NCBI RefSeq assembly: GCF_004402235.1 | Contig: NZ_SOFS01000043.1 | Coordinates: 104,396 to 168,395, forward strand | Origin: Cryobacterium glucosi | GTDB lineage: Bacteria > Actinomycetota > Actinomycetes > Actinomycetales > Microbacteriaceae | Reading direction: 5' to 3' | DNA length: 64,000 bases | Shown: one piece after another, positions 8,446 through 17,225 of the stretch | Layout of the letters: each line of letters starts with the position of its first letter | Position numbering within the stretch: the stretch's first letter is position 1 | Notes under the pieces: generated by a model | What the model was told of the DNA's origin: nothing | What the model saw: only the letters and a program-made list of their open reading frames with translations | The model's database searches: none | Program-made: the position numbers and the translations under genes

Positions 8446-8508
8446 ACGCGAAAGCGGGTGAATCGTCGTTCTCGAATGGTGAGAACGACGATTCACCCGC
8501 TTTCGCGT
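8446..8508. repeat. Intergenic hairpin repeat, subfamily B copy 1
   Basis: 28-bp perfect stem starting ACGCGAAAGCGGGTGAATCG with a 7-nt loop GAATGGT. It is placed between convergent genes, 18 bp after the permease stop, and may be a bidirectional terminator. Related copies lie at 42160 and 63754. Confidence 0.85.
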
Positions 8509-8521
8509 GCTACCGCCCGGG

Positions 8522-9202
8522 TCAGGCGAGGGCGGAGACCGCAGCCTGGACCGGCGTGCGGCCGGAGACCAGGTACAGCGTCTCGAGGGCGCCGGAGCCC
8601 GAGACGATGAGCGCGGCGAGAACCGCCGCGACGTCCGCGCGGGGGATCGTGCCGCGTACCTCCGGGATACCCGGACCGGTGTGCTCGAGGGTCACGAGCC
8701 CGGCGGCCGGCTCGTCAGTGAGACCGGCCGGGCGCACGATCGTCCAGGCGAGGTCCCGGCGCACGAGATCCTCCTCCGCGGCGAGCTTGGCACGGAGGTA
8801 GGCCACGAAGTCCGCGGGCACTCCGGCAGGCTCGGCGTCGTCGCGCACGAGGTCGGCCCCGGTCGACGAGACCTGCAGGAACCGGCGCACGCCTGCTGTC
8901 TCCGCCGCATCGGCGAGTAGAACGGATGCCCCCAGGTCGACGCTCGTCTTGCGCGCGTCGCCGCTGCCCCCGCCTGCGCCTGCGGCGAAGACGGCCACGT
9001 CGGCCCCGGACAGAACCTCCGCGAGCTCGGCGGGAGTCGTTGCCTCGAGATCGAGCACGACCGGGGTCGCGCCGTCGGTGCGGAGGTCGTCCGCCTGGTT
9101 CGGGTTCCGGATCAGTCCGATCACCTCGTGGCCGTCAGCCGTGAGGTCCCGGGTCAGAAGCCGGGCGATCTTTCCGTGTCCACCTGCAATTACAATACGC
9201 AT
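8522..9202 (-). CDS. NAD(P)-binding atypical SDR (NAD(P)H-binding, YwnB/NmrA-like)
   Basis: 226 aa. Rossmann start MRIVIAGGHGKIARLLTRDL carries the atypical-SDR glycine motif GGxGxxA. Further pieces are ADVAVFAAGAGGGSGD and FLQVSSTGADLV, then a YLRAKLAAE active-site-like YxxxK. Such proteins act as NAD(P)-dependent reductases or redox sensors; no substrate can be assigned. It is transcribed toward repeat B1. Confidence 0.85.
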   Translation of the reverse strand: MRIVIAGGHGKIARLLTRDLTADGHEVIGLIRNPNQADDLRTDGATPVVLDLEATTPAELAEVLSGADVAVFAAGAGGGSGDARKTSVDLGASVLLADAAETAGVRRFLQVSSTGADLVRDDAEPAGVPADFVAYLRAKLAAEEDLVRRDLAWTIVRPAGLTDEPAAGLVTLEHTGPGIPEVRGTIPRADVAAVLAALIVSGSGALETLYLVSGRTPVQAAVSALA

Positions 9203-9282
9203 CTCAAGGACAACGCCGCCGGGCGCTCCCGAATTCCCGCGCCCGGCATCCGCCCGCCAACCGCCCGTGTCGGGCGCCCGTG

Positions 9283-11067
9283 TCAGGCGCGGCCCGGGCG
9301 TTCGAATTCGTCGGTGTCGAGCCCCGGCTCGACGAGGGCTCCCATCGTGTCGGCGGCGTGCTGCGCGATCATGGCCTCGGAGGCCCGCTCGGTTGCCTGT
9401 GTCGCGGCGTGCTCGTCGGCCGCTTCCTGCATGGCGCTCGTCTTGCGGAGCGGATCGACCCTGAGGAAGAGGCTCAGTACGAAGGCGATCAGCACGACGA
9501 CGAGGCTCACCCAGAACACCGTGACCGTGGCGTCGTTGAAGCCGACGAGGAAAGGCTGCGAGAGCCGAGGGTCCGCCGCGTTCAGGAACGAGGTGTCCCC
9601 GTCGAGGGCCGTCCCGAGCCCGGCCGGTTTCTGCAACAGGGCCAGGATGCCGGCGTTGGCTGGGTCGGCGAGCACGGCCGGATCGGAGGCGGCCGCCTTG
9701 ACGCCGGCGACGATCGTCGGATTGCCGAATGCCGCGCCGAGGGTGTCCGGGATGCGGGTGAAGAGCACCGAGAACAGCACGGCGGTGCCGAGCGTGCCAC
9801 CGATCTGACGGAAGAACGTCGAAGCGGATGTCGCGACGCCGATGTCCCGCGGTCCCACCGAGTTCTGGCTCGCGATGGTCAGCGTCTGCATGAGCTGGCC
9901 GAGACCGAGACCCACGAGGAGCATGCCCGTCATCATGAACCAGACCGGCTTGTCCGCGGTCGCGAAGGTGAAGAGCAAGAACCCGCCGGCCATGAACGCG
10001 GTGCCGACCGTGGGGAAGACGCGGTACTTGCCGGTGCGGGCGATGATCTGGCCGCTCACGATCGAGGAGATCATCAGGCCGAGGATCATCGGGAGCATCA
10101 TGAAGCCGCTCTCGGTCGGGGTGGCGCCGTTCACGAGCTGCAGGTAGAGCGGGACGGTCATCATCGCGCCGAACATTCCGAAACCGACGAAGACGCCGAG
10201 CACTGTCGCCATCGAGAACGTCGCCGACCGGAAGAGCTTGAGCGGGATGAGCGCGTCATCGCCCATCAGTCGCTCGGCCACGATGAACAGCACGATGCCG
10301 AGCACGCCGGTCACGTAGCAGGCGACCGAGGTGAACGACCACCAGCCCCAGGTGCGGCCCTGTTCGGCGACGAGCAGCAGCGGCACTGCGGCGACGATGA
10401 CTGTAACGGCACCCCACCAGTCGATCCGTACGGGACGCTTGAAGTGCGGGATGTGCAGGAAGCGGATCACGATGATGAGCGCGACGATGCCGATCGGGAT
10501 GTTGATCAGGAACACCCACCGCCAGCCGGTGATGCCGAGGATCGTCGTCGCGCCGGAGAGGACACCGCCGATGAGCGGGCCGATGACGCTCGAAATGCCG
10601 AAGACGGCGAGGAAGTAGCCCTGGTACTTGGCGCGCTCCCGCGGCGCGAGCATGTCGCCCATGATCGTGAGCGGAAGGGCCATCAGGCCGCCGGCGCCGA
10701 GGCCCTGGATTGCCCTGAATACCGCGAGCTCATACATCGAGTGCGACATCCCGGCCAGGAGGGACCCGATCAGGAACACGGTGATCGCGATCAGGAACAG
10801 CGGCCGGCGCCCGAAGATGTCACTGAGTTTGCCGTAGATCGGCGTGCTGATGCACGAGACGATCAGGTACGCGGTCGTCACCCAGGCCTGCAGCGACATT
10901 CCGTCGAGGTCGTCGGCGATGGTGCGCATCGACGTCCCGACGATGGTCTGGTCGAGAGCCGACAGGAACATCCCGGCCATCAGGCCGAAGATGACGAACA
11001 GGATCTGCCGGTGCGACATCAGGGGAGCGGAGGCGGGCGAGGAGGCGGAAGCGGGAGGAGTTTGCAT
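9283..11067 (-). CDS. MFS drug exporter, DHA2 family (EmrB/QacA type)
   Basis: 594 aa, about 14 membrane helices. Motif D1 LDQTIVGTSM (about residue 41), GKLSDIFGRRPLF (motif A, about 80) and GISSVIGPLIGGVLSG (motif C) are present, with a long extracytoplasmic loop near residues 440-500 and a charged C-terminus of about 60 residues. DHA2 members export drugs or hydrophobic metabolites using the proton gradient. ATG 11067 is preferred over TTG 11076. No regulator is adjacent, so the substrate is unknown. Confidence 0.9.
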   Translation of the reverse strand: MQTPPASASSPASAPLMSHRQILFVIFGLMAGMFLSALDQTIVGTSMRTIADDLDGMSLQAWVTTAYLIVSCISTPIYGKLSDIFGRRPLFLIAITVFLIGSLLAGMSHSMYELAVFRAIQGLGAGGLMALPLTIMGDMLAPRERAKYQGYFLAVFGISSVIGPLIGGVLSGATTILGITGWRWVFLINIPIGIVALIIVIRFLHIPHFKRPVRIDWWGAVTVIVAAVPLLLVAEQGRTWGWWSFTSVACYVTGVLGIVLFIVAERLMGDDALIPLKLFRSATFSMATVLGVFVGFGMFGAMMTVPLYLQLVNGATPTESGFMMLPMILGLMISSIVSGQIIARTGKYRVFPTVGTAFMAGGFLLFTFATADKPVWFMMTGMLLVGLGLGQLMQTLTIASQNSVGPRDIGVATSASTFFRQIGGTLGTAVLFSVLFTRIPDTLGAAFGNPTIVAGVKAAASDPAVLADPANAGILALLQKPAGLGTALDGDTSFLNAADPRLSQPFLVGFNDATVTVFWVSLVVVLIAFVLSLFLRVDPLRKTSAMQEAADEHAATQATERASEAMIAQHAADTMGALVEPGLDTDEFERPGRA

Positions 11068-11186
11068 CGTCTGCAAAGTTACACGACGGGCAGGGAATCA
11101 TCAACAGATTCCCGGACCCCGTTCCCGGCCGTTGGGGGGTGTTTCGGCACGCTCGTGGGGCGAGTCCCGGGACTAGGCTCATGAGC

Positions 11187-12068
11187 GTGCGTACAGAAGG
11201 TCAAACGGGGGGTTCACACAGGATGGGTTGGCGACGGATCACGGCTATCTCCCTCGCTGCCGTTCTCGTGGCCGGCGGGGCCGTCGCGCTCGGTTTTTTC
11301 GCGACGCACGCCCCGGCATCCGTCGCAACGGCGCTGCCCGGCGCGACGCCAGACCCCGGGTCTCCCGCGACGCACACGCCCGGCGACCGGCCGACACCCA
11401 CGGATGCCGCGCGCCCGGCCCCGACCGCATCACCGACGCCGATAGCGTTGGTCCCGCGCTTCGACAAGGCGGCGCGTTCGCACGATGACCCGACCAGCAT
11501 CTGGGTCGTCGTCGACAAGGACCGCCCCCTGCAGCCGGCCGATTACACCCCGCCGGATCTCGTGACCGTGCCCGTGCCGCACGTCTGGGAACCGCAGCTC
11601 CGCCGGGAGGCATCCGACGCCGTCGTGGCCCTTTTCGCCGCCTTCACGGCCGAGACCGGGCTGAAGCTGCAGTCGCAGAGTTCCTACCGCAGTTATCCCA
11701 CCCAGGTCGCGGTGTACAACGACGACGTCTCGGCCCACGGGCAGGCCGTCGCGGACACGAGCACCGCCCGGCCGGGCACGAGCGAACACCAGACCGGCCT
11801 CGCGATCGACATCAGCGCCCTGCCGGCGAGTTGCTCCCTCGACGCCTGCTTCGGGGCGACTCCCCAGGGCACCTGGCTCGCGCACAACGCCTGGAAATAC
11901 GGTTTCCTGCTCCGTTATCCGGAGGACAAGGTCGCCGTGACCGGCTACGCGTATGAACCGTGGCATTTCCGCTACATCGGCGTCGACCTCGCGACCGAAA
12001 TGCACACGGATGGCGTGACCACTCTCGAGGAATTCTTCGGTCTCCCGGCGGCCCCGACCTATCACTAG
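11187..12068 (+). CDS. D-alanyl-D-alanine carboxypeptidase, VanY-type (secreted)
   Basis: 293 aa. A membrane segment (ITAISLAAVLVAGGAVALGF, about residues 16-35) is followed by an Ala/Pro/Thr-rich linker to about residue 95. The VanY/peptidase M15 domain has SSYRSY, the zinc motif SEHQTGLAID and EPWHFRY. It trims the terminal D-Ala of peptidoglycan stem peptides outside the membrane. Start choice is uncertain: TAGGCT (11174-11179) is 7 nt before GTG 11187, suggesting leaderless initiation; ATG 11181 and ATG 11223 are alternatives. Two secreted amidase-domain genes follow, forming a cell-wall group. Confidence 0.88.
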   Translation: MRTEGQTGGSHRMGWRRITAISLAAVLVAGGAVALGFFATHAPASVATALPGATPDPGSPATHTPGDRPTPTDAARPAPTASPTPIALVPRFDKAARSHDDPTSIWVVVDKDRPLQPADYTPPDLVTVPVPHVWEPQLRREASDAVVALFAAFTAETGLKLQSQSSYRSYPTQVAVYNDDVSAHGQAVADTSTARPGTSEHQTGLAIDISALPASCSLDACFGATPQGTWLAHNAWKYGFLLRYPEDKVAVTGYAYEPWHFRYIGVDLATEMHTDGVTTLEEFFGLPAAPTYH

Positions 12069-12130
12069 GTCCGGCTCACGCATGGGTTTCGGAGGTTCCG
12101 CACAGGGTTCTGGCATGTGCGCGTGTTCGC

Positions 12131-13537
12131 ATGTCGGGTCCCCGTCCGCCGTCCAGAAACGATTTCGTGCGCCCCCATACACGTCCTGAAGGTCCCGCCC
12201 GCTCCCGCCATCGCCGGGAAGATCCACTGCCCCTCCGCCCCATCAGCCCTCCACGGCCGACCGATTCGCCGTCCTCGGACTCCCTGTCGACAGGCTCCCT
12301 GGCGACCGCCGCCCGCTCCTCCGACTCCCTCGGCGTCGTCCGTTCCCGGCACCGCCTCGAGAAGGCGCCGTCCGGCCACCGCCCGCTGATCTGGCTGGCC
12401 GGCTCGGCCGCCGCCGCCAGCCTGTGCTTCGGCCTCTTCGTCCCGCTCTCGAGCCAGGCGTCCCCCGGGGTCGCCACCGCGGCATCCGCCCCACTCGCGG
12501 CCTCGCGCCCGGTGCCGGCGAGTGTCGTGGCCGCCGTGCCCGTCGTGGCCGGCAGCCCCGTCATCTACAGCGCGGTGAGCGCCGGCGACGGCGGCTCTGC
12601 CGGACCTGTCACCGGCGGAACGGTCGTGAGCGTCACCGGCTCCGGGCTCGCGGGAGTGTCGGGCGTGAGCTTCGGCGGCAACGCCGGCACCGTGCTCTCG
12701 GCGACCGACACGACGGTCACCATCTCGACGCCCGCGTCGACCGACTACGGCACCGGTTCCGTGGCGGTCTCGCTCGTCGACAGCACCGGGGCGATCGTTC
12801 CCGTCGCGAGCACCCCTGCGGATGCCGCGAACGCCGCCGCAGCGGCCGCGACAGCAGCCGCCGCGTCGAAGGCGTCTTCGGTCGCGTCGCTCTCGCAGGC
12901 GATCACGCCCCTCGTGGATGCCGCGGCCCCCCTCGCCGCCGCGACCCCGACCCCGGCCCCGAGCGGCGCAGCGAGCGCCCTCGCGAGCACCGGCGCCGCG
13001 GCCGACACCGCACCCGCTGTGGCCGTCGCCGCCGGCGTGAGCCCGCTCACCTTCCAGTACGTCCCCGACCCGCGCATCACGGCCCAGATCGGCTACGTGC
13101 GCGCCCACTGGAACTCATACAACTCCGCCGTCTACGGCGCCATCGGCGGCAACGACTGCGTCAACTTCACGAGCCAGTCGCTGATCGCGCGCGGGTGGAC
13201 GATGGACGCCGAGTGGTCCTATAGCGCTGCAGGCGCCGGATACAGCTCCGCCTGGTCGAGCTCGACCGCGTTCGCCGCGTACCTGTCCGCCCACCCCGAG
13301 CGTGCCACGCCGCTCACCGCCGGCGAAAGCAGCCGGGTCAAGGTGGGCGACATCGTGCAATTCGACTGGGACCGCTCCGGCGACAAAGACCACACCGGAA
13401 TCGTCACCCGCGTCGTCAAGGACGCCTCGGGAACGCACCTCTATTACGCAGGTCACACCGAAGATAGCCTCGACAAGTCCGTCGAGGAATCCCTCGCGAA
13501 CACCGGGGGAACGGTGAGCTACTGGAGCGTCGCCTAG
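12131..13537 (+). CDS. Secreted IPT/TIG plus amidase-domain protein (Amidase_6-like)
   Basis: 468 aa. A basic, Pro/Ser-rich N-terminus (residues 1-83) precedes one hydrophobic segment (about 85-108, PLIWLAGSAAAASLCFGLFV) likely to be a late signal peptide or anchor. An IPT/TIG-like beta domain occupies about 141-227 (GGTVVSVTGSGLAGVSGVSF), an Ala-rich linker about 230-300, and a C-terminal putative amidase domain about 315-468 with NDCVNFTSQ (likely catalytic Cys) and DKDHTGIVT (likely catalytic His). A peptidoglycan-related role is inferred. The N-terminus is uncertain; the frame is open from 11960. Its paralogue is next. Confidence 0.82.
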   Translation: MSGPRPPSRNDFVRPHTRPEGPARSRHRREDPLPLRPISPPRPTDSPSSDSLSTGSLATAARSSDSLGVVRSRHRLEKAPSGHRPLIWLAGSAAAASLCFGLFVPLSSQASPGVATAASAPLAASRPVPASVVAAVPVVAGSPVIYSAVSAGDGGSAGPVTGGTVVSVTGSGLAGVSGVSFGGNAGTVLSATDTTVTISTPASTDYGTGSVAVSLVDSTGAIVPVASTPADAANAAAAAATAAAASKASSVASLSQAITPLVDAAAPLAAATPTPAPSGAASALASTGAAADTAPAVAVAAGVSPLTFQYVPDPRITAQIGYVRAHWNSYNSAVYGAIGGNDCVNFTSQSLIARGWTMDAEWSYSAAGAGYSSAWSSSTAFAAYLSAHPERATPLTAGESSRVKVGDIVQFDWDRSGDKDHTGIVTRVVKDASGTHLYYAGHTEDSLDKSVEESLANTGGTVSYWSVA

Positions 13538-13552
13538 CCCGGCGATTCAGCG

Positions 13553-13592
13553 ACACTTCATAGCTTGGCGGGCAGTTTTCCCATTGAAGTGT
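13553..13592. terminator. Inverted repeat between amidase paralogues
   Basis: Arms ACACTTCA (13553-13560) and TGAAGTGT (13585-13592) around a 24-nt loop, just after the first amidase gene. It may be a weak terminator or a regulator site for the second gene. Confidence 0.35.
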
Positions 13593-13634
13593 GATTATCT
13601 GGATATATCCCCCCCCAAATGAGACGAGGAATTC

Positions 13635-14399
13635 GTGCAGTTCACCCGACGCTTTCGCATCAGCGCAGCCGCGCTCGCGTTCGCTGCTCTCGTGATCGGC
13701 ACCGCCGCCGTCGCATCCTGGGGCGACGACGATTCAGACTCGGCGCGAGCGGAGATCGCCACATCGGTGACCCCCACAGACACCGCGACCCCTCGGGCGA
13801 CGCCGGCGGATGCCGGTGCTCCCGTCGCCGTCGACACCGCGCCTGTCGCGACCGCAACGCCGACACCCGCTCCGGCGCCCGTGACGACCGCCGCGCCCGC
13901 CCCCGTCGCGGCGGCTTCGACCGGCGGAGTGCAGGCCCAGGTCGACTACATGATCGCGCACTGGACGAACTACAACACGGCGGACTACGGCGTCGTCACC
14001 GACAACGACTGCGTCAACTTCACGAGCCAGTCCCTGATCCAGCGCGGCTGGGCCATGGACGGCAGCTGGTGGTCCAAGGGCACCGGCTCGTCCTTCACCC
14101 ACTCGAACGCCTGGGTCAGCTCGACCGCGTTCCGCAACTACCTCGCGAGCTCTGGGCGTGCGACCGCGCTCACCGACCAGCAGCGCGACCAGGTCAAGGT
14201 CGGCGACGTCGTGCAGTTCGACTGGGACAACTCGGGCGACCGCGACCACACCGGCGTCGTGACCCGCATCGAGGGCAGCGGCGACGACATCGTCATCTAC
14301 TACGCAGGCCACACCGACGACACCGACTACCGTTCCGTCGACTACGCGATCACCGTGAAGCACCCGGGCGCCACCGCGTACTACTGGAGCATCCCCTAA
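13635..14399 (+). CDS. Secreted amidase-domain protein (Amidase_6-like)
   Basis: 254 aa. Signal peptide (residues 1-32, ISAAALAFAALVIGTAAVAS), Thr/Ala/Pro linker (about 40-95), then the same amidase-like domain as the upstream gene: VDYMIAHWTNYN, NDCVNFTSQSLIQRGW, VQFDWDNSGDRDHTGVVTRI and a Trp-rich end YYWSIP. It lacks the IPT domain, so the pair seems to have arisen by duplication with domain gain or loss. GTG start 13635 follows GACGAGGA by 4 nt. A role in cell-wall remodelling is inferred from domain and neighbours. Confidence 0.85.
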   Translation: MQFTRRFRISAAALAFAALVIGTAAVASWGDDDSDSARAEIATSVTPTDTATPRATPADAGAPVAVDTAPVATATPTPAPAPVTTAAPAPVAAASTGGVQAQVDYMIAHWTNYNTADYGVVTDNDCVNFTSQSLIQRGWAMDGSWWSKGTGSSFTHSNAWVSSTAFRNYLASSGRATALTDQQRDQVKVGDVVQFDWDNSGDRDHTGVVTRIEGSGDDIVIYYAGHTDDTDYRSVDYAITVKHPGATAYYWSIP

Positions 14400-14417
14400 C
14401 CACCGGCCGCGTCACAC

Positions 14418-14473
14418 GACGGATGCCGCCGCCCGCGCCCGCCGACCGGCGAACGTGCGCGACGGCATCCGTC
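14418..14473. terminator. Convergent terminator, amidase / pgm
   Basis: Stem GACGGATGCCG (14418-14428) / CGGCATCCGTC (14463-14473) with a 34-nt loop, between converging genes. Confidence 0.5.
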
Positions 14474-14484
14474 TACGAAAGTGT

Positions 14485-16101
14485 CTACGCGATGGCGGCG
14501 TCGACGATCGCCTTCGCCTCGAGCTGCACCTGGCGGAGGTGCTCCGGGCCCTTGAAGGACTCGGCGTAGATCTTGTAGACGTCCTCTGTGCCGCTCGGCC
14601 GGGCGGCGAACCAGGCGTTCTCGGTGACGACCTTGAGGCCGCCGATCGCGGCCCCGTTGCCTGGGGCGTGGCTGAGCTTCGCGAGGATCTTCTCGCCGGC
14701 GAGTTCGGTCGCGGTGATCGCGTCGCCGTCGAGCTTGCCGAGCTGGGCCTTCTGCGCGGGCGTCGCCGCGGCATCCACCCGGGCGTACGCCGGGTCGCCG
14801 AAGTGCTCGACGAGTTCGGCGTAGCGCTGGCTCGGGCTCTTGCCGGTGACGGCGAGGATCTCGGAGGCGAGCAGGGCCAGCAGGATACCGTCCTTGTCCG
14901 TCGTCCAGACCGTGCCGTCGAAGCGCACGAAGCTCGCACCGGCGCTCTCCTCGCCGCCGAACGCGACCGAACCGTCGATGAGCCCGGGCACGAACCACTT
15001 GAACCCGACCGGCACCTCCCAGAGGTCGCGGCCGAGGAAGCCGGCGACCCGGTCGATCATCGTCGAGGAGACGAGCGTCTTGCCGATCGCGGCGTCAGCG
15101 CGCCAGCCCTCGCGGTGGCTGTAGAGGTAGTCGATCGCGACGGCGAGGAAGTGGTTCGGGTTCATCAGGCCGCCGTCCGGCGTGACGATGCCGTGCCGGT
15201 CGGCGTCGGCGTCGTTGCCGGTGAGGATGTCGAAGTCGTCCTTGTGGGCGATGACCGAGGCCATCGCGGAGGGGCTCGACGGGTCCATCCGGATCTTGGA
15301 GTCCCAGTCCAGGGTCATGAAGCGCCAGGTCGGGTCGACCTTGGGGTTCGTGACGGTGAGATTGAGCTCGTAGCGGTCGCGGATCGCTCCCCAGTAGCCG
15401 ACGCTCGCACCGCCGAGGGGGTCTGCGCCGATGCGGATGCCGCTCGCCTTGATGGCGGCCATGTCGATGATGTTCTCGAGGTCGTTCACGTACGCACCGC
15501 GGAAGTCGTAGGTCTCGACCGCGCTCGGTTCGCTCATCTTCACGTCGACGAGTCCGCCGGCGATGAGCTCGTTGGCGCGCGCGGCGATCCAGGAGGTGGC
15601 GTCGCTGTCGGCCGGTCCACCGTGCGGGGGGTTGTACTTGAAGCCGCCGTCGGTCGGGGGGTTGTGGCTGGGGGTGACGACGATGCCGTCGGCCTCATCG
15701 GTGTTCCCTGCCCGGTTGTAGGCGAGGATCGCGTGCGAGAGCGACGGGGTGGGCACGTAGTCGTCGAACTCGTCGACGAGCACGCGCACGCCGTTGCCGA
15801 CGAGCACTTCGAGCGCCGTCGTGTACGCCGGGGCGCTCAGCGCGTGCGGGTCCGTCCCGATGAAAAGGGGGCCCGTGATGCCCTGATTGGTGCGGTACTC
15901 GACGATGGCCTGCGTCGTCGCGATGATGTGGTTCTCGTTGAAGGCCGTGTTCAGCGAACTGCCACGGTGCCCGGAGGTGCCGAATGCCACCCGTTGGGCG
16001 GGCACGGTCACATCGGGTTTCAGGTCGTAGTACGCCTTGATCAGCGCGTCGACATCGATCAGGTCTGATTCCAGGGCCGGAGTGCCCGCACGTTCATTCA
16101 T
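14485..16101 (-). CDS. pgm: Phosphoglucomutase (alpha-D-glucose phosphate-specific)
   Basis: 538 aa, full length for the bacterial Pgm type. It interconverts glucose-1-phosphate and glucose-6-phosphate. [12 protein letters not shown] is near residue 40; the phosphoserine loop [12 protein letters not shown] (about 140), the metal loop DADADRHG and the sugar loop GGEESAG follow. I chose ATG 16101 because CAGACT (16113-16108) is 6 nt upstream, while the frame-extended ATG at 16122 lacks signals. It is divergent from pheA across only 35 bp. pgi at 30509 provides the linked glycolytic step elsewhere in the window. Confidence 0.95.
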   Translation of the reverse strand: MNERAGTPALESDLIDVDALIKAYYDLKPDVTVPAQRVAFGTSGHRGSSLNTAFNENHIIATTQAIVEYRTNQGITGPLFIGTDPHALSAPAYTTALEVLVGNGVRVLVDEFDDYVPTPSLSHAILAYNRAGNTDEADGIVVTPSHNPPTDGGFKYNPPHGGPADSDATSWIAARANELIAGGLVDVKMSEPSAVETYDFRGAYVNDLENIIDMAAIKASGIRIGADPLGGASVGYWGAIRDRYELNLTVTNPKVDPTWRFMTLDWDSKIRMDPSSPSAMASVIAHKDDFDILTGNDADADRHGIVTPDGGLMNPNHFLAVAIDYLYSHREGWRADAAIGKTLVSSTMIDRVAGFLGRDLWEVPVGFKWFVPGLIDGSVAFGGEESAGASFVRFDGTVWTTDKDGILLALLASEILAVTGKSPSQRYAELVEHFGDPAYARVDAAATPAQKAQLGKLDGDAITATELAGEKILAKLSHAPGNGAAIGGLKVVTENAWFAARPSGTEDVYKIYAESFKGPEHLRQVQLEAKAIVDAAIA

Positions 16102-16136
16102 GTCCCCAGTCTGGCACTGCAAGTAGGCTGTGAGCC
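16102..16136. promoter_or_regulatory. Back-to-back leaderless promoters, pgm / pheA
   Basis: A 35-bp gap holds CAGACT for pgm (minus strand, 16113-16108, 6 nt before ATG) and TAGGCT for pheA (16124-16129, 7 nt before ATG). The two -10 boxes are 10 bp apart, so two polymerases could hardly bind together. Confidence 0.5.
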
Positions 16137-17072
16137 ATGTCCGAGACGCGCAAAGCCAGCTACAGCTTCCTGGGGCCGGCGGGCACCTTCACCGAGGCGG
16201 CACTCGCCCAGGTGCCCGAGGCGCGCGGCCAGGCCTGGCGCTCCGTCAACAACGTGGGCGAGGCGCTCGCCGACGTCGTCTCCGGTCGCAGCGTCGCCGC
16301 GATGATCGCGATCGAGAATTCCGTCGACGGCGGCGTGTCCGCCACCCAGGACGCGCTCGCGAAGGTGCCGGACCTCCGGATCATCGGCGAGTATCTCGTG
16401 CCGGTGAACTTCGTGCTCGTGGCCAGGCCGGGCACGACGCTTGCCGACGTGAAGATCGTCGCCGCGCATCCGGTCGCATACGCCCAGTGCCGGAACTGGC
16501 TCGAGACGAACGTTCCGCACCACGGCCACATCCCCGCCTCGAGCAATGTGGCGGCGCCGGCCTCACTGCTCGAGACCGAACAGGCGGATGCCGCGGTCGC
16601 CCCTCCGGGGATCGAGAACCATCTCGACCTCACGGTTCTCGCCACCGACATCGGTGACAACCCGAACGCCGTCACCCGGTTCGTGCTGGTCAGCCGCACG
16701 ACCGTGATCCCGGAACGCACCGGTGCGGACAAGACGAGCCTCATCGTCGAGCTGCCGGAGGACCGCGCGGGGGCGCTCCTCGAATTGCTCGAGCAGTTCG
16801 CGACCCGCGGGGTCAACCTTTCGCTGATCCAGTCGCGTCCGATCGGCGACGCGCTCGGTCGCTACCGGTTCGTGATCGACGCCGACGGGCACATCCACGA
16901 CGAACGCGTCGCCGACGCCCTGCTCGGCCTGCGCCGGTTCAGCCCGAAGGTGATCTTCCTCGGCTCGTACCCCCGGGCCGACCTGCAGCAGAACGAGTAC
17001 ACCAAGCGCTACGACGACGACGTCTACATCGGCGCGCGCGCCTGGCTCGACGCCCTCCTCCGCGGCGCCTGA
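16137..17072 (+). CDS. pheA: Prephenate dehydratase
   Basis: 311 aa. It converts prephenate to phenylpyruvate in phenylalanine synthesis. The PDT domain spans residues about 7-190: [29 protein letters not shown] and the active-site-associated [12 protein letters not shown]-terminal ACT domain (about 200-280, with [20 protein letters not shown] and ESRP-like QSRPIG) binds phenylalanine for feedback control. No chorismate mutase domain is present. Leaderless start (TAGGCT, 7 nt). It ends at repeat A2, convergent with the lipid kinase. Confidence 0.95.
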   Translation: MSETRKASYSFLGPAGTFTEAALAQVPEARGQAWRSVNNVGEALADVVSGRSVAAMIAIENSVDGGVSATQDALAKVPDLRIIGEYLVPVNFVLVARPGTTLADVKIVAAHPVAYAQCRNWLETNVPHHGHIPASSNVAAPASLLETEQADAAVAPPGIENHLDLTVLATDIGDNPNAVTRFVLVSRTTVIPERTGADKTSLIVELPEDRAGALLELLEQFATRGVNLSLIQSRPIGDALGRYRFVIDADGHIHDERVADALLGLRRFSPKVIFLGSYPRADLQQNEYTKRYDDDVYIGARAWLDALLRGA

Positions 17073-17125
17073 CCCGCCACCCCCGCCCCGCGCCCCGCCG
17101 CGCCGCTCCCCGGTCTCCTTCGGTC

Positions 17126-17186
17126 CGCGAGAGTACACTTTTGGCCCTCAAACCGCGGGTTTAAGGGCCAAAAGTGTACTCTCGCG
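17126..17186. repeat. Intergenic hairpin repeat, subfamily A copy 2
   Basis: 61-bp palindrome with outer arms CGCGAGAGTACACTTTTGG and its complement, central AAACC-GCG-GGTTT. It lies between convergent pheA and the lipid kinase gene. The sequence is almost the same as copy 1 at 3526. Confidence 0.87.
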
Positions 17187-17225
17187 AGCAGGAAAGCAGG
17201 CGGAGTGGGGCGGGGCCGGGGGGCG

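Noticed and set aside
9280..11184. Open frame of 634 codons on the plus strand
   Set aside because: It is antisense to the DHA2 exporter, is extremely rich in His/Asp/Glu/Arg, and arises from GC-rich codon structure. The minus-strand frame has clear transporter motifs.
11960..12130. N-terminal extension of the IPT/amidase protein
   Set aside because: The open frame overlaps the end of the VanY gene and has no start signal. ATG 12131 is the first reasonable start after VanY.
13538..13634. c-di-AMP (ydaO-type) riboswitch before the second amidase gene
   Set aside because: Actinobacterial wall hydrolases often have one, but the 97-bp gap is too short and lacks the conserved ydaO elements; only an 8-bp inverted repeat is visible.
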